Assembly (NCBI RefSeq): GCF_013387455.1 | Contig: NZ_VWNC01000001.1 | Coordinates: forward strand, 186,001-250,000 | DNA length: 64,000 nucleotides | Source: Mariprofundus sp. NF | GTDB taxonomy: Bacteria; Pseudomonadota; Zetaproteobacteria; Mariprofundales; Mariprofundaceae | Direction: 5' to 3' | Shown: piece by piece, positions 43,224-52,317 of the stretch | How positions within the stretch are numbered: position 1 is the stretch's first letter | Layout: each line of letters begins with the position of its first letter | Notes under the pieces: model-generated | The model's input: the letters and a program-made list of their open reading frames with translations, nothing else | What the model was told of the DNA's origin: nothing | The model's database searches: none | Made by a program: the position numbers and the translations under genes

Positions 43224-45878
43224 TCAGCTGGAAGCGAGTTGACGCAGTACGTAGTGCAGGATGCCGCCGTGCTGGTAGTACTCGACCTCTTTCGGGGTGT
43301 CGATGCGGACATCAACGATGAAAGATTTGATCGAACCATCAGCAGCAGTAGCAGTAACACTCAGCTCTTTGGCAGAACCATCGCCAATACCAGAGAAGTC
43401 GTAAGACTCCTGACCAGTTAAGCCCAGTGATTCGGCTGATTCGCCTGCTTTGAACTGTAGAGGCAGAATGCCCATGCCAACCAGATTAGAGCGGTGAATG
43501 CGCTCATAGGTCTCAGCAATCACAGCCTGTACACCCTGCAGGCGTGGGCCTTTGGCTGCCCAGTCACGTGAGGAGCCGGAACCATACTCTTTACCTGCGA
43601 GAATGATGCTGGCTACGCCTTCATCTTTGTACATCATGGCTGCATCATAGATACTCATCTTAAGTCCCGATGGCTGATGCAGGGTTACACCGCCCTCAGT
43701 ACCCGGCGCCAGTTTGTTACGCAGACGAATGTTGGCGAAGGTGCCGCGCATCATGATCTCATGGTTACCACGACGTGAGCCGTAGGAGTTGAAATCTTTA
43801 GCCTCAACACCGCGCTCCTGCAAGAAGCGACCGGCCGGAGAGTCAGCTTTGATCGCACCGGCTGGTGAGATGTGGTCTGTGGTGACCGAATCACCCAGCA
43901 GTGCCAGTACACGTGCACCTTTGATATCGCTGATGGTGTCCAGATCGAAGGTCATGCCTTCGAAATATGGCGGATGCTGGATATAGGTGGAATCAGCATC
44001 CCATGCAAAACGGTCGCCGGTTGGTGCCTCAAGGTTCTGCCAGTTGGCGTCCCCTGCATAGACGTTGCCATAAGAGGCTTCGAACTGCTCAGCGGTTACA
44101 CATGATGCGACCACATCGGCCACCTCTTTCTGGGTTGGCCAGATATCTTTCAGGAACACATCATTACCATCACGATCCTGACCAATCGGGTCGTTGTAGA
44201 GATCGATATTCATCGTGCCTGCAATGGCGTAAGCCACAACCAGTGGTGGAGATGCGAGATAGTTCATGCGCACTTCGGCATGCACACGACCTTCAAAGTT
44301 GCGGTTACCCGAGAGTACGGATGTGACTGCGAGATTACCTTCAGCAATGGCAGCCGATACTTCCGCAGGCAGTGGGCCTGAGTTGCCAATACAGGTGGTG
44401 CAGCCGTAACCGACAGTGTTAAAACCGAGTGCATTCAGATCCTGAGAGAGGCCGGCTTTATCGAGATATTCTGTGACCACCTTTGAACCGGGACCCAGTG
44501 ATGTCTTCACCCAGGGTGCAGCAGTCAGGCCAAGGGCTGCTGCTTTTCTGGCCACTAAGCCAGCACCCAGCATCACTGACGGGTTGGAGGTGTTGGTACA
44601 GGAGGTGATGGCAGCGATGACAACTGCGCCGTCATCAATGGTGACCTCTTCGCCGTTGATTACAGTGTTTACAGCTTTGGTGCTGATGCCTGCTTCAGCT
44701 TTCACTGCCTCTACAGTTTTCTGGTAGATCGCTTTTGATTCAGTCAGTGCGATACGATCCTGAGGGCGTTTATGACCGGCCAGTGATGGCACCACGGTGG
44801 ACATATCAAGTGAGAGATTCTCGCTGTAGATCGCTTCAGGGGAGCCCGCTTCGCGGAACATGCCCTGGGCTTTGGCGTAGGCTTCAACCAGTGCGATATT
44901 CTCTTCGCTTCTATTGGAGAGACGCAGGTAGTTCAGGGTCTCTTCATCAATCGGGAAGATGCCGCAGGTGGCGCCATATTCAGGTGCCATGTTGGCGATG
45001 GTGGCACGATCCGCCAGCGGCAGTGAATCCAGACCTGAACCATGGAACTCAACAAATTTACCAACCACACCGTGGCTGCGCAGCATCTCAACGATAGTCA
45101 GCACAAGGTCAGTGGCGGTAGCTCCTTCAGGAATCTCTCCTGTCAGTTTAAAACCGACCACTTTAGGAACCAGCATGGATACCGGCTGACCGAGCATCGC
45201 TGCTTCAGCTTCAATACCACCCACGCCCCAGCCCAGTACACCAAGGCCATTGATCATGGTGGTGTGAGAGTCGGTGCCGACCAGTGTGTCGGGATAGGCT
45301 ACGCCCTCATCATTAACGAATACGGTTCGGGCCAGGAACTCGAGGTTGACCTGATGCACAATGCCGCAGCCCGGAGGGACTGCCTTGAATGTTTCAAAGG
45401 CATTTTGTCCCCATTTGAGGAAGTTGTAACGCTCGCGGTTGCGCTGAAACTCAATCTCGGTGTTTTTGGCGGCTGAATCGGCATGGCCGAAGTTATCCAC
45501 CTGTACAGAGTGGTCGATCACCAGTTCTGCAGGGGCCAGCGGCTCAATCTTGCGGGTATCACCACCAAGGGCTGCCATCGCATCGCGCATGGCAGCCAGA
45601 TCAACGACGGCAGGTACACCGGTGAAATCCTGCATAAGCACACGCGCAGGCATGTAGGCGATCTCGTGACTGGGTTCAGCTTTCTCATCCCAGTTGGCCA
45701 GGAAATTGATATCATCAGCAGTAACATTGATGCCATCTTCGCGGCGCAGTTGGTTTTCCAGCAGCACCTTCATCGAGTAGGGCAGGCGGCTTACATCACC
45801 CGCCGCATCCAATCGATAGTAGGTGTAGGCCTTGTCGCCAACCTGTAAAGAACTCTTCGCATCAAAACTATTACTCAC
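43224..45878 (-). CDS. acnA: Aconitate hydratase A
   Basis: 884 residues, standard AcnA/IRP-type length. It isomerises citrate to isocitrate in the TCA cycle with a [4Fe-4S] cluster. The Cys ligands appear in [11 protein letters not shown] and [28 protein letters not shown], and in the swivel domain [12 protein letters not shown] and [12 protein letters not shown], are family hallmarks. It starts with GTG (complement of 45876-45878) behind GCAGGAGTGCCC. Confidence 0.97.
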   Translation of the reverse strand: MSNSFDAKSSLQVGDKAYTYYRLDAAGDVSRLPYSMKVLLENQLRREDGINVTADDINFLANWDEKAEPSHEIAYMPARVLMQDFTGVPAVVDLAAMRDAMAALGGDTRKIEPLAPAELVIDHSVQVDNFGHADSAAKNTEIEFQRNRERYNFLKWGQNAFETFKAVPPGCGIVHQVNLEFLARTVFVNDEGVAYPDTLVGTDSHTTMINGLGVLGWGVGGIEAEAAMLGQPVSMLVPKVVGFKLTGEIPEGATATDLVLTIVEMLRSHGVVGKFVEFHGSGLDSLPLADRATIANMAPEYGATCGIFPIDEETLNYLRLSNRSEENIALVEAYAKAQGMFREAGSPEAIYSENLSLDMSTVVPSLAGHKRPQDRIALTESKAIYQKTVEAVKAEAGISTKAVNTVINGEEVTIDDGAVVIAAITSCTNTSNPSVMLGAGLVARKAAALGLTAAPWVKTSLGPGSKVVTEYLDKAGLSQDLNALGFNTVGYGCTTCIGNSGPLPAEVSAAIAEGNLAVTSVLSGNRNFEGRVHAEVRMNYLASPPLVVAYAIAGTMNIDLYNDPIGQDRDGNDVFLKDIWPTQKEVADVVASCVTAEQFEASYGNVYAGDANWQNLEAPTGDRFAWDADSTYIQHPPYFEGMTFDLDTISDIKGARVLALLGDSVTTDHISPAGAIKADSPAGRFLQERGVEAKDFNSYGSRRGNHEIMMRGTFANIRLRNKLAPGTEGGVTLHQPSGLKMSIYDAAMMYKDEGVASIILAGKEYGSGSSRDWAAKGPRLQGVQAVIAETYERIHRSNLVGMGILPLQFKAGESAESLGLTGQESYDFSGIGDGSAKELSVTATAADGSIKSFIVDVRIDTPKEVEYYQHGGILHYVLRQLASS

Positions 45879-46021
45879 TGGGCACTCCTGCTTGCTTGAT
45901 CACTTTAACTCAAAAAAGAGGCCGCAACCTAGCGCCTGCGACCTGATTTCTAAAGCAGTATGGCTTTTTTTCTGCGGCAGGCAGCAGTAGCGTCGTGCCA
46001 CTGGCTTTGCGGAGGGGAATA

Positions 46022-46564
46022 ATGGATGTGCTGATTGCCTATCATTCTGACTATGGAAACACGAAAAAGATGGCCGATGCCATTGCTGCAGGCATGAAGG
46101 TGGCCAATCCGGCTGTCGCGGCAAAGTTGCAGACGGCAGAGGCGACATCACTTGATGATCTGGTTGCTGCGGATGTGATTGTCTTTGGTGCCCCGGTGCA
46201 TATGGGATCGATGGCGTGGCAGATGAAAGAGCTGATAGATCGGGCTGGAAAACTCTGGATGGAGGGTGCGCTGGAAGGCAAGGTCGGCGGCGTGTTTGCT
46301 ACCGGTGGCGGTTTCGGAGGTGCCGGTGGTGGTGTTGAGACAACGATGATCGCGCTGCACTCCAACTTTATGGAGCACGGACTGATTACGGTCGGTTTCC
46401 CTAAATCGCTACCCGGTTATGCCGATGGCGGATTGCAGTGGGGGCCATACGGCCGCAGTGGTAATCACGAAGGAATGCCGGGCTCGGTCTCAGAAGGTGC
46501 ACTGGCTGCGGCGCGCAGCTACGGCGCGCATCTGGCTGAAGTGGCGGAGAAGTTTCTCGATTAA
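46022..46564 (+). CDS. WrbA-like flavodoxin-family NAD(P)H:quinone oxidoreductase
   Basis: 180 residues; start at 46022 set by GGAGGGGAATA. DVLIAYHSDYGNTKKMADAIAAG is the FMN phosphate loop, VFGAPVHMGSMAWQMKELIDR and FATGGGFGGAGGGVETT the isoalloxazine loops. It matches WrbA-type enzymes, cytoplasmic two-electron quinone reductases. Divergent from acnA across about 140 bases. Confidence 0.88.
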   Translation: MDVLIAYHSDYGNTKKMADAIAAGMKVANPAVAAKLQTAEATSLDDLVAADVIVFGAPVHMGSMAWQMKELIDRAGKLWMEGALEGKVGGVFATGGGFGGAGGGVETTMIALHSNFMEHGLITVGFPKSLPGYADGGLQWGPYGRSGNHEGMPGSVSEGALAAARSYGAHLAEVAEKFLD

Positions 46565-46590
46565 AGTATCTTTCAGTCAATCTTTAGACA

Positions 46591-46700
46591 CAGATTGACG
46601 CAGATAAACACAGATAAACACAGATAAACACAGATAAACACAGATAAACACAGATAAACACAGATAAACACAGATAAACACAGATAAACACAGATAAACA
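46591..46700. repeat. Decamer tandem array, ten perfect CAGATAAACA units
   Basis: From 46601 to 46700 the 10-mer CAGATAAACA repeats ten times without a mismatch, preceded by one diverged unit (CAGATTGACG). It lies between the stops of two convergent genes. The remaining 46701-46857 holds nothing I can identify. Confidence 0.95.
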
Positions 46701-46857
46701 CTTTCTTTGTAGTTCGCTACTGGATCAGGAACAGTTTTCCGAATGTTGGCAAGGCATGTTCAAAACTATTCAGAATCTGCGTTCACAAGGTGAATTGCGC
46801 TGGCGCAAGAGAGGGTGCCTTGGGGCATTTGCGTCAATTTCTGGTTTCAATGGTTGA

Positions 46858-48378
46858 TCAACGTTTTGCCTCATAGATGCGCACGGGGATCGCCTCACCG
46901 AAGATTCTGGCAGGCATGCCGACAGCCACCATTCTGCGGCCTTTGTTGCGATAGAGCTGGCTGATCTGCTGTTTGGCATCGACCAGATCGGCATAGGATT
47001 TTCCTGCGCCGATATAGGGCTGTAAGCGTTTCTGGATCGCCTCTGTGGTCACCAGAGAATTGCCGTAAACCTCAAAGCTGCTGATGTTGAATGTGCCCTG
47101 TTGTGCATCCAGAATCGGGGTGACTGCCACCTCTTCAGCCGCGGCTTCTTTGACTGCCTCGGCTTTGGCCGCCGCAGCTTTAGCTTTCTCAGCTTTGACC
47201 TTCTCAATCTTAGCTCTGGCAGCGTTAGCCTTCTCCGCTTTGGCGTGAGCGATGTTCACGGCTGCTCTCTCTTTGGCTTTTTCCATTTTAGGGGTAGCTG
47301 CTTTCGCTGTGGTTGCGGTAGCTTTCAACTCAGGCTTGGCCGCGCTCTTGGCTACAGTGTTTGCCTTCTCAATAGGTGCAGTCGTTTCCACTACTGTGTC
47401 AGCAGGTTTAACTTTTGGTGATGGACTGCTTGCAACGATTACCTCTTTAGCATCGTTGTTTACTACTGTCTCTGGTGTGGCCTTCTGCGTGATTGGCTCT
47501 TTAATCTCGGCAGCAGCTGTTTCAGCTGACTCGTTGGCTGCTAAGAGGTTCTCAACGGTTGCTGTGCTTTCCGGCATATCTGCTGGTGCGGCACTTTCTG
47601 CTTCTACTGTGAGTTCAGGCTCTGGCTCAGGGAGCACAACAACGGCTGGTTTTTCAACCGGGTCCAGCTTGATGGCGTAGGTTTGAGGTCCTGTAGCTGC
47701 CTTGGCTTTGGCTGCTTTGGCGGCCGGGGCAGGCTCAGCTGGAGGTGCGGTTGCAGCCAGATCTTCGGGCGCAGCCTGTTGTTGGTGATCTGGTTGAACA
47801 ACGGCCTGTTGCGGGTAGGCATCAATATCATCTTCAAAAATTTTGACCATGACTGTGCCAGCTTCACCGGTTGTGGGGATGGCAACGGCCACGCCATCCA
47901 GATCATGGCTGCGATAGAGTTTGATAATTGCATAGCGGATACTGAACAGGTCATCTCGGGATCTGCTCTCGCCAACAAATTTTTGCAGATTTTTTTCAAT
48001 AGTTTCGACTGGTAACAGTAGGTTACCCTCAATTTCAAAGGTTGCGATGGTGAAGCTGTCGTCAACCGGCTCCTCTTCTGCTGTGATTGCACCAGCTTCT
48101 AATGTGGCTGTTTCCGTCGCTTCAGGCTGTGGTTCCATTGGGCTCGCAGCCATTGGCAGGGGCTCGGTTGCTTCGGCTGTATCCGGAGTGATGGCCTGAT
48201 CTGTGGGTGTTTCAGTTGTTGCGCTGACCTTGTCCTCAGTCGGAACGGTTTCCGGTTGCACCTGTGTCATGGTTTCAGACATTGGCATATCAGGTTCATC
48301 AGTTTCAGCGGCCTGCACACTGAAGGGCAGGCTAAGGCTAAGCAGGGCGGGGATCATGCGATGCAGTAAGCTGTTCAT
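46858..48378 (-). CDS. Secreted protein with two POTRA domains joined by a low-complexity linker, no barrel
   Basis: 506 residues. Signal peptide to about 23, then an acidic Thr/Pro-rich stretch. A first POTRA-like domain is at about 109-184 (FTIATFEIEGNLLLPVETIE, IIKLYRSHDLDGVAVAIP). An Ala/Lys/Glu/Pro-rich, TolA-like linker of roughly 245 residues follows. A second POTRA-like domain at about 430-503 (FNISSFEVYGNSLVTTEAIQ, ISQLYRNKGRRMVAVGMP) reaches the stop. Both look like the ShlB/TpsB type, yet the transport barrel that should follow is absent. A periplasm-spanning adaptor is an inference. Confidence 0.75.
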   Translation of the reverse strand: MNSLLHRMIPALLSLSLPFSVQAAETDEPDMPMSETMTQVQPETVPTEDKVSATTETPTDQAITPDTAEATEPLPMAASPMEPQPEATETATLEAGAITAEEEPVDDSFTIATFEIEGNLLLPVETIEKNLQKFVGESRSRDDLFSIRYAIIKLYRSHDLDGVAVAIPTTGEAGTVMVKIFEDDIDAYPQQAVVQPDHQQQAAPEDLAATAPPAEPAPAAKAAKAKAATGPQTYAIKLDPVEKPAVVVLPEPEPELTVEAESAAPADMPESTATVENLLAANESAETAAAEIKEPITQKATPETVVNNDAKEVIVASSPSPKVKPADTVVETTAPIEKANTVAKSAAKPELKATATTAKAATPKMEKAKERAAVNIAHAKAEKANAARAKIEKVKAEKAKAAAAKAEAVKEAAAEEVAVTPILDAQQGTFNISSFEVYGNSLVTTEAIQKRLQPYIGAGKSYADLVDAKQQISQLYRNKGRRMVAVGMPARIFGEAIPVRIYEAKR

Positions 48379-48495
48379 AGTTCACTCTCCGGTTGGCACC
48401 ATCTCCCATATTGGCAGCGGTGTCGGTTCAATCATCAGTGCGAAATTGTCTCTTGTCTGCTCTTAAATTCCGTGTTTGGGGTCACGTTCGTCGCT

Positions 48496-49086
48496 TCAGT
48501 AGATTTCACGATTGTGAAAGATTAGTTGTGAACTGCCATTATCGTGGCTGATGCGACTCCAGCAGCAGTAGGGCATGGCCAGATGGCGGGTGGTGGCGAT
48601 GGGGGCATTCAGGGCGTGAGCGATCAGCATGCGCATGCTGCCGGAGTGGGTGACCAGCAGCAGCTGTTTGCCATCATGGCTTTGGCAAACTTCAGACCAC
48701 CACTCATTGAGACGGGCCAGCAGCTCTTCGGGTGATTCGCCGCCGGGCGGGCGCATGCCCTGGGGATTGTCGCGCCACCGCGCAAGCATGTCGGGGTACT
48801 TAGCTTGCAGCTGCGGGATGGTTTTACCCTCCCACTCACCGTAATGAATCTCAGCGACGCGTGGTTCGATGATGCATTCAATGTCCGCTATTTCAGCCCA
48901 CTGTCTGGCGGGTTCTGCACAGCGGATCAGGGGTGAGGTGATGATGGCATCTACCTCTCTCTGCAGATGAGACCAGATGCTATCCATGCTGCTTCGGCCG
49001 TTAGGCGTGAGTGGGTCATCCGCCCGACCTCGATATTTGACGCCACCTTCAAGAGCTCCGTGGCGAAGTATATTCATTGTAAGCAT
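48496..49086 (-). CDS. Histidine phosphatase (CobC / phosphoglycerate mutase-like)
   Basis: 196 residues. NILRHGALEGG is the catalytic RHG motif near the N-terminus; TSPLIRCAEPA, EIHYGEWEGKT and VTHSGSMRMLIAHAL complete the active site. Layout fits alpha-ribazole phosphatase-type proteins, but no cobalamin genes are adjacent, so the substrate is open. GGAGAGCCA precedes the first ATG. Divergent from folE. Confidence 0.82.
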   Translation of the reverse strand: MLTMNILRHGALEGGVKYRGRADDPLTPNGRSSMDSIWSHLQREVDAIITSPLIRCAEPARQWAEIADIECIIEPRVAEIHYGEWEGKTIPQLQAKYPDMLARWRDNPQGMRPPGGESPEELLARLNEWWSEVCQSHDGKQLLLVTHSGSMRMLIAHALNAPIATTRHLAMPYCCWSRISHDNGSSQLIFHNREIY

Positions 49087-49212
49087 TGGCTCTCCATCTA
49101 TACCAATAGTTCAATTGCGGGCTAAAAAACGACATCCATGTGGTTTTTCAGTTCTGCATTACCCTATAATGCGCTATGGTGCCCCGCAGAACGAGAAAAG
49201 GAAGGATGTGCT

Positions 49213-49815
49213 GTGAGTGATGATTTCGACCTGAATGACCCGACCAATATCGAAGGCATGCAACATGTGCGTGGCCTGCTTGAATATATCGGTGAAGATG
49301 TGAATCGCGAAGGTCTTCTGGAGACTCCGGCACGTGTGCTGGCCGCAATGCATGAACATTTCTCAGGTTACAAGGAAGATCCACGCGAACATCTGGAGAA
49401 GACCTTTGAAGAGGTTGAAGGTTACGATGAGGTGGTTCTGGTCTCCGATATCGCTGTGCACAGCCACTGCGAACATCACATGGTGCCATTCGTAGGCAAG
49501 GCGCATGTTGCTTACATTCCGCGCGGCCGTGTGGTTGGTCTTTCCAAGCTTGCCCGCGTGGTTGAAGGTTACTCCAAACGTCTGCAGGTGCAGGAGAAGC
49601 TGACCATGCAGATCGCCAATGCCATTGAAGAGGTGCTCGATCCCAAAGGTGTGGCGGTAATCATCCAGTGCCAGCACTTCTGCATGTGCCATCGCGGTGT
49701 TCATAAACCGAACTCATGGACTACCACCTCCAAACTTACCGGCGCATTCATGAACAACCCGTCCTCACGCCTTGAGCTTTTCCAGCTTATCGGCATGAAT
49801 AAATCCGAGGCTTAA
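49213..49815 (+). CDS. folE: GTP cyclohydrolase I
   Basis: 200 residues from a GTG at 49213 behind AAGGAAGG; a longer frame from 49138 lacks support. It makes dihydroneopterin triphosphate for folate and related pterins. Zinc and catalytic residues are in [20 protein letters not shown] and [30 protein letters not shown] is the conserved substrate-binding helix. Confidence 0.96.
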   Translation: MSDDFDLNDPTNIEGMQHVRGLLEYIGEDVNREGLLETPARVLAAMHEHFSGYKEDPREHLEKTFEEVEGYDEVVLVSDIAVHSHCEHHMVPFVGKAHVAYIPRGRVVGLSKLARVVEGYSKRLQVQEKLTMQIANAIEEVLDPKGVAVIIQCQHFCMCHRGVHKPNSWTTTSKLTGAFMNNPSSRLELFQLIGMNKSEA

Positions 49816-49839
49816 TTCCTTAGCTGTCGTTTAAAAGCG

Positions 49840-49938
49840 TTATGAAGTGAGCCACTGGAATAAAAATACAGCTCCGGTGATCAGGCTGAGACAGATCACA
49901 CAGGCCACCAGAAGTTTAAGCGCCATGGTTTTATCCAT
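49840..49938 (-). CDS. Small single-span membrane protein (32 aa)
   Basis: 33-codon frame, ATG at the complement of 49936-49938 behind GCGGGGATTTTG, stop TAA at 49840-49842. MDKTMALKLL is followed by a hydrophobic run (VACVICLSLITGAVFLF) and a short QWLTS tail. Family unknown. It lies between folE and the cassette-like region on the opposite strand to folE. Confidence 0.45.
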   Translation of the reverse strand: MDKTMALKLLVACVICLSLITGAVFLFQWLTS

Positions 49939-49964
49939 CAAAATCCCCGCTCATCAATAAAATT

Positions 49965-49992
49965 GAATGTCCGCTTTGGAAAGCAGTCATTT
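49965..49992 (+). repeat. Hairpin repeat element, copy A
   Basis: GAATGTCCGCTTT-GG-AAAGCAGTCATTT: 13-base imperfect inverted arms matching at 10 positions. It overlaps the stop codon of the minus-strand gene 49987-50235. Confidence 0.75.
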
Positions 49993-50235
49993 AGAACCTT
50001 CCTTTTTATGGACTATAAACTCACCCTTTATTAGCTGTTTTATGCTATCATAGTCTGGACTAAGAATGATCATCGGCAATAGCAACAAGCGCACATATAT
50101 TGGTAAATCATTCCAGTTCATGGTCATAAAAATAAACATCCCAAACCAAAGAATTATATAAATCCATGCGAAGGCAATTATTTTTTCCTCTCGAGTGTTG
50201 ATGCTTAAAGAACGCATAAACTTTCGAAATAGCAC
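49987..50235 (-). CDS. Low-GC small membrane protein (82 aa)
   Basis: GTG start (complement of 50233-50235) behind GGGGGAGG, with ATG six codons in as an alternative. Two hydrophobic stretches (IIAFAWIYIILWFGMFIFM, and VRLLLLPMIILS) and a basic C-terminus; probably an inner-membrane protein. Distinctly A/T-rich compared with folE and thrB. Bracketed by repeat copies A (overlapping its stop) and B (about 44 bases before its start), which suggests acquisition as a unit. Family unknown. Confidence 0.55.
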   Translation of the reverse strand: MLFRKFMRSLSINTREEKIIAFAWIYIILWFGMFIFMTMNWNDLPIYVRLLLLPMIILSPDYDSIKQLIKGEFIVHKKEGSK

Positions 50236-50278
50236 TATTCAAACCTCCCCCTTGAAGGATAACTGCGACCTAAGCTCT

Positions 50279-50307
50279 CAATGTCCGCTTTGAAAGCAGA
50301 CACTCAA
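50279..50307 (+). repeat. Hairpin repeat element, copy B
   Basis: CAATGTCCGCTTT-G-AAAGCAGACACTCAAT, same core as copy A (ATGTCCGCTTTG, AAAGCAG). Located upstream of the minus-strand membrane-protein gene. Confidence 0.75.
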
Positions 50308-50380
50308 TCGTCTTATAATTTCTGATTGTAGACGGAATTGGCGAATACCCCAAATATAGTCTACGATCAGCTAATGAATC

Positions 50381-50412
50381 GAATGACTGCAACCGACCCA
50401 AAGCGGACATTC
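50381..50412 (-). repeat. Hairpin repeat element, copy C (inverted)
   Basis: Read on the minus strand it is GAATGTCCGCTTT, then GGGTCGGTT, then GCAGTCATTC, the same arms with a longer loop. It ends 25 bases before the SLR gene start, in opposite orientation to copies A, B and D. Confidence 0.75.
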
Positions 50413-50437
50413 AGAACTTAGAGGGAATGCGTTTATA

Positions 50438-51148
50438 ATGAACTTAGTTAAATTGATTTCTACTTTGACAATAGTGTTGTGCTGTTTTGCTTTTGAAAGC
50501 CTAGCGGACCCTTTGCAATCCAAATTTAATTTATTTGAGCTTACAAAGCTTGCTAAGGCAGGCGATGTAAAGGCTCAGTTTAGACTTGGTAGCGCATATG
50601 ATACTGGCACAGGGGTTAGAAGGAGTCGAAATAAGGCAGAGAAATGGTACCGAATGGCTGCAGAAAGTGGGTATGCAGAAGCCCAAAATAGTCTAGGCAG
50701 TGGTTATCAAGCAGAAGAAATGTATCAAGAGGCCTTCTATTGGTACGAGAAGGCTGCAAAGCAGAACCATTCTGTGGCCATTGGAAATCTAGGGTATCTA
50801 TATGACCTTGGTTTAGGAGTTCCACAAGATCGCCAAAAAGGGTATGAGTTATACCTTAGATCTGCTGAGTTAGGATGGGCACAGTCTATGTTTAACATTG
50901 GGCAAATGCTTGGCTCAGGACAGCTTGGAAAAACAGATTTAATGAGCGGCTGTGTGTGGACAATTCGAGCGTTAAAATACTCTGATCATAAAAATACAAA
51001 ACTGAGTTCAAATTATACTTATGATAAAAAGCTAAAGGAACAGGCTTCAGCAACTGTTAATTACTGTAAAAATACATTGTCATTAGATGAGTACAGAAAA
51101 GCTGAAAAAGTAGCTAATTCTTGGTCCCCATCATTTATAGATGATTGA
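50438..51148 (+). CDS. Exported Sel1-like repeat (SLR) protein
   Basis: 236 residues. Signal peptide MNLVKLISTLTIVLCCFAF...LA, then at least three SLR units: GDVKAQFRLGSAYDTGTGV, GYAEAQNSLGSGYQ, and NHSVAIGNLGYLYDLGLGV followed by GWAQSMFNIGQML. SLR proteins are helical scaffolds in signalling and host or envelope interactions. Base composition is clearly A/T-rich. It is bracketed by inverted repeat copies C and D, tight to both ends, which suggests a mobile cassette. Confidence 0.85.
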   Translation: MNLVKLISTLTIVLCCFAFESLADPLQSKFNLFELTKLAKAGDVKAQFRLGSAYDTGTGVRRSRNKAEKWYRMAAESGYAEAQNSLGSGYQAEEMYQEAFYWYEKAAKQNHSVAIGNLGYLYDLGLGVPQDRQKGYELYLRSAELGWAQSMFNIGQMLGSGQLGKTDLMSGCVWTIRALKYSDHKNTKLSSNYTYDKKLKEQASATVNYCKNTLSLDEYRKAEKVANSWSPSFIDD

Positions 51149-51161
51149 GGCAACTCGATAT

Positions 51162-51195
51162 TGAATGTCCACTTTTGGCCGTTAGCAGCCATTGA
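51162..51195 (+). repeat. Hairpin repeat element, copy D
   Basis: GAATGTCCACTTT, then TGGCCGTTA, then GCAGCCATTGAG: same arms as copy C in the opposite direction, beginning 13 bases after the SLR gene stop. Confidence 0.7.
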
Positions 51196-51207
51196 GCTTA
51201 GCTCGGA

Positions 51208-52155
51208 TTAATCAGCGTGACGATGGAAGAGAAGTTTGTTGCGGTACTCTTCCGGGTCTTTGGTCTGGGTCATGGCACCGCCACGTGGGAAGAGGGCGTC
51301 ATAGAGGCGTGAAACCCAGAAACGCAGTGCACCGAGCCTGAGCAGTAGCGGTAGTGCTTCGGACTCCTCCTCCTGCAGTGGGCGCAGGGATTCATAACCG
51401 GCCATAAATGCTTTGATACGAGACTCATCCTGATCAGAGAGTTGAACAGCCTGGGCATTGAGGGTGATGGCAATATCCATCGCATATGGGGCTGTGTGGG
51501 CGTAGTAGAAGTCGATAATGCCGGAGGCTTTGTTGCCTTCAAAGAGGATGTTGTCCACGAACAGATCGCCGTGAATCACGCCTGAGGGAAGCGAGTCCCA
51601 AGCGCAGGACTGCTGAAAATCGAGTTCATCCTGCAGAAGCTGTGCGGCATCTGCGCCGTAAGTCTCACGCGTGCCGTCCACAACTGCTGCGATATGCTCA
51701 TCCAGCCATGCCATGCCGGTTGGATTGTCGCGTGATTCGTCAAAATCACCACCTGCCAGATGCAGTTGTGCCAGTGCGCGACCTGAAGAGGTGAGCTGCT
51801 CTTCATTCAGTTCATCGAGTGTGCGGCCTGAAAGACATGAGACAATACAGCCCTGCTTGCCGTGAACCTCGAAGAGCAGTGAGCCATCGTTGCGCTGCAT
51901 CACATCCGGGCATGCCAGCTCATTATGGGCCAGATGACGCATCAGACGCATGAAATATGGGAGTTCTGTCGCATCCATGCGCTCAAATATCGTTAGTACA
52001 AAACGGGCGGCGTTGTCGTGGTCTTTGGTGGTTACGAAAAAGTTGCTGTTCTCAATGCCGGCAGCAATGCCTTCAAAACTGGCCAGTTCGCCCAGGCTGT
52101 AGCCGGCGAGGATGGCGGAGATATCGGATGCGGAGAGTTCTGTGTAGACGGACAT
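51208..52155 (-). CDS. thrB: Homoserine kinase, APH-fold (ThrB type II)
   Basis: 315 residues from the ATG at the complement of 52153-52155, which gives the usual MSVYTELSASDI N-terminus. It phosphorylates homoserine for threonine synthesis. It belongs to the aminoglycoside-phosphotransferase fold: GIENSNFFV, FMRLMRHLAHNELACP, HGDLFVDNILF (catalytic loop) and GIIDFYYAHTAPYAMDIAI (metal-binding Asp). It is unrelated to the GHMP-type ThrB of E. coli. It competes with metA for homoserine. Confidence 0.92.
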   Translation of the reverse strand: MSVYTELSASDISAILAGYSLGELASFEGIAAGIENSNFFVTTKDHDNAARFVLTIFERMDATELPYFMRLMRHLAHNELACPDVMQRNDGSLLFEVHGKQGCIVSCLSGRTLDELNEEQLTSSGRALAQLHLAGGDFDESRDNPTGMAWLDEHIAAVVDGTRETYGADAAQLLQDELDFQQSCAWDSLPSGVIHGDLFVDNILFEGNKASGIIDFYYAHTAPYAMDIAITLNAQAVQLSDQDESRIKAFMAGYESLRPLQEEESEALPLLLRLGALRFWVSRLYDALFPRGGAMTQTKDPEEYRNKLLFHRHAD

Positions 52156-52317
52156 GGGCGGGAATCCTAGCGGATGGCCGGAGCAAAAGTCATCTGCTCT
52201 TGTGAACACCCATAAATAAAACGCGTCTTTGGCATGCAAATTGCGTCATGTTGTGCCTGTTGTTGCATTAAAGTGGCAGTAAAGGTTTAACGGTCATGAA
52301 TTGAGGGGTTGGATAGT

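Noticed and set aside
46591-46700. CRISPR or iteron-type origin
   Set aside because: Repeats are directly adjacent 10-mers without spacers; no rep gene, DnaA boxes or AT-rich unwinding region seen.
49965-51195. Integron gene cassettes with attC sites
   Set aside because: No GTTRRRY/RYYYAAC core sites and no integrase; only the layout is similar.
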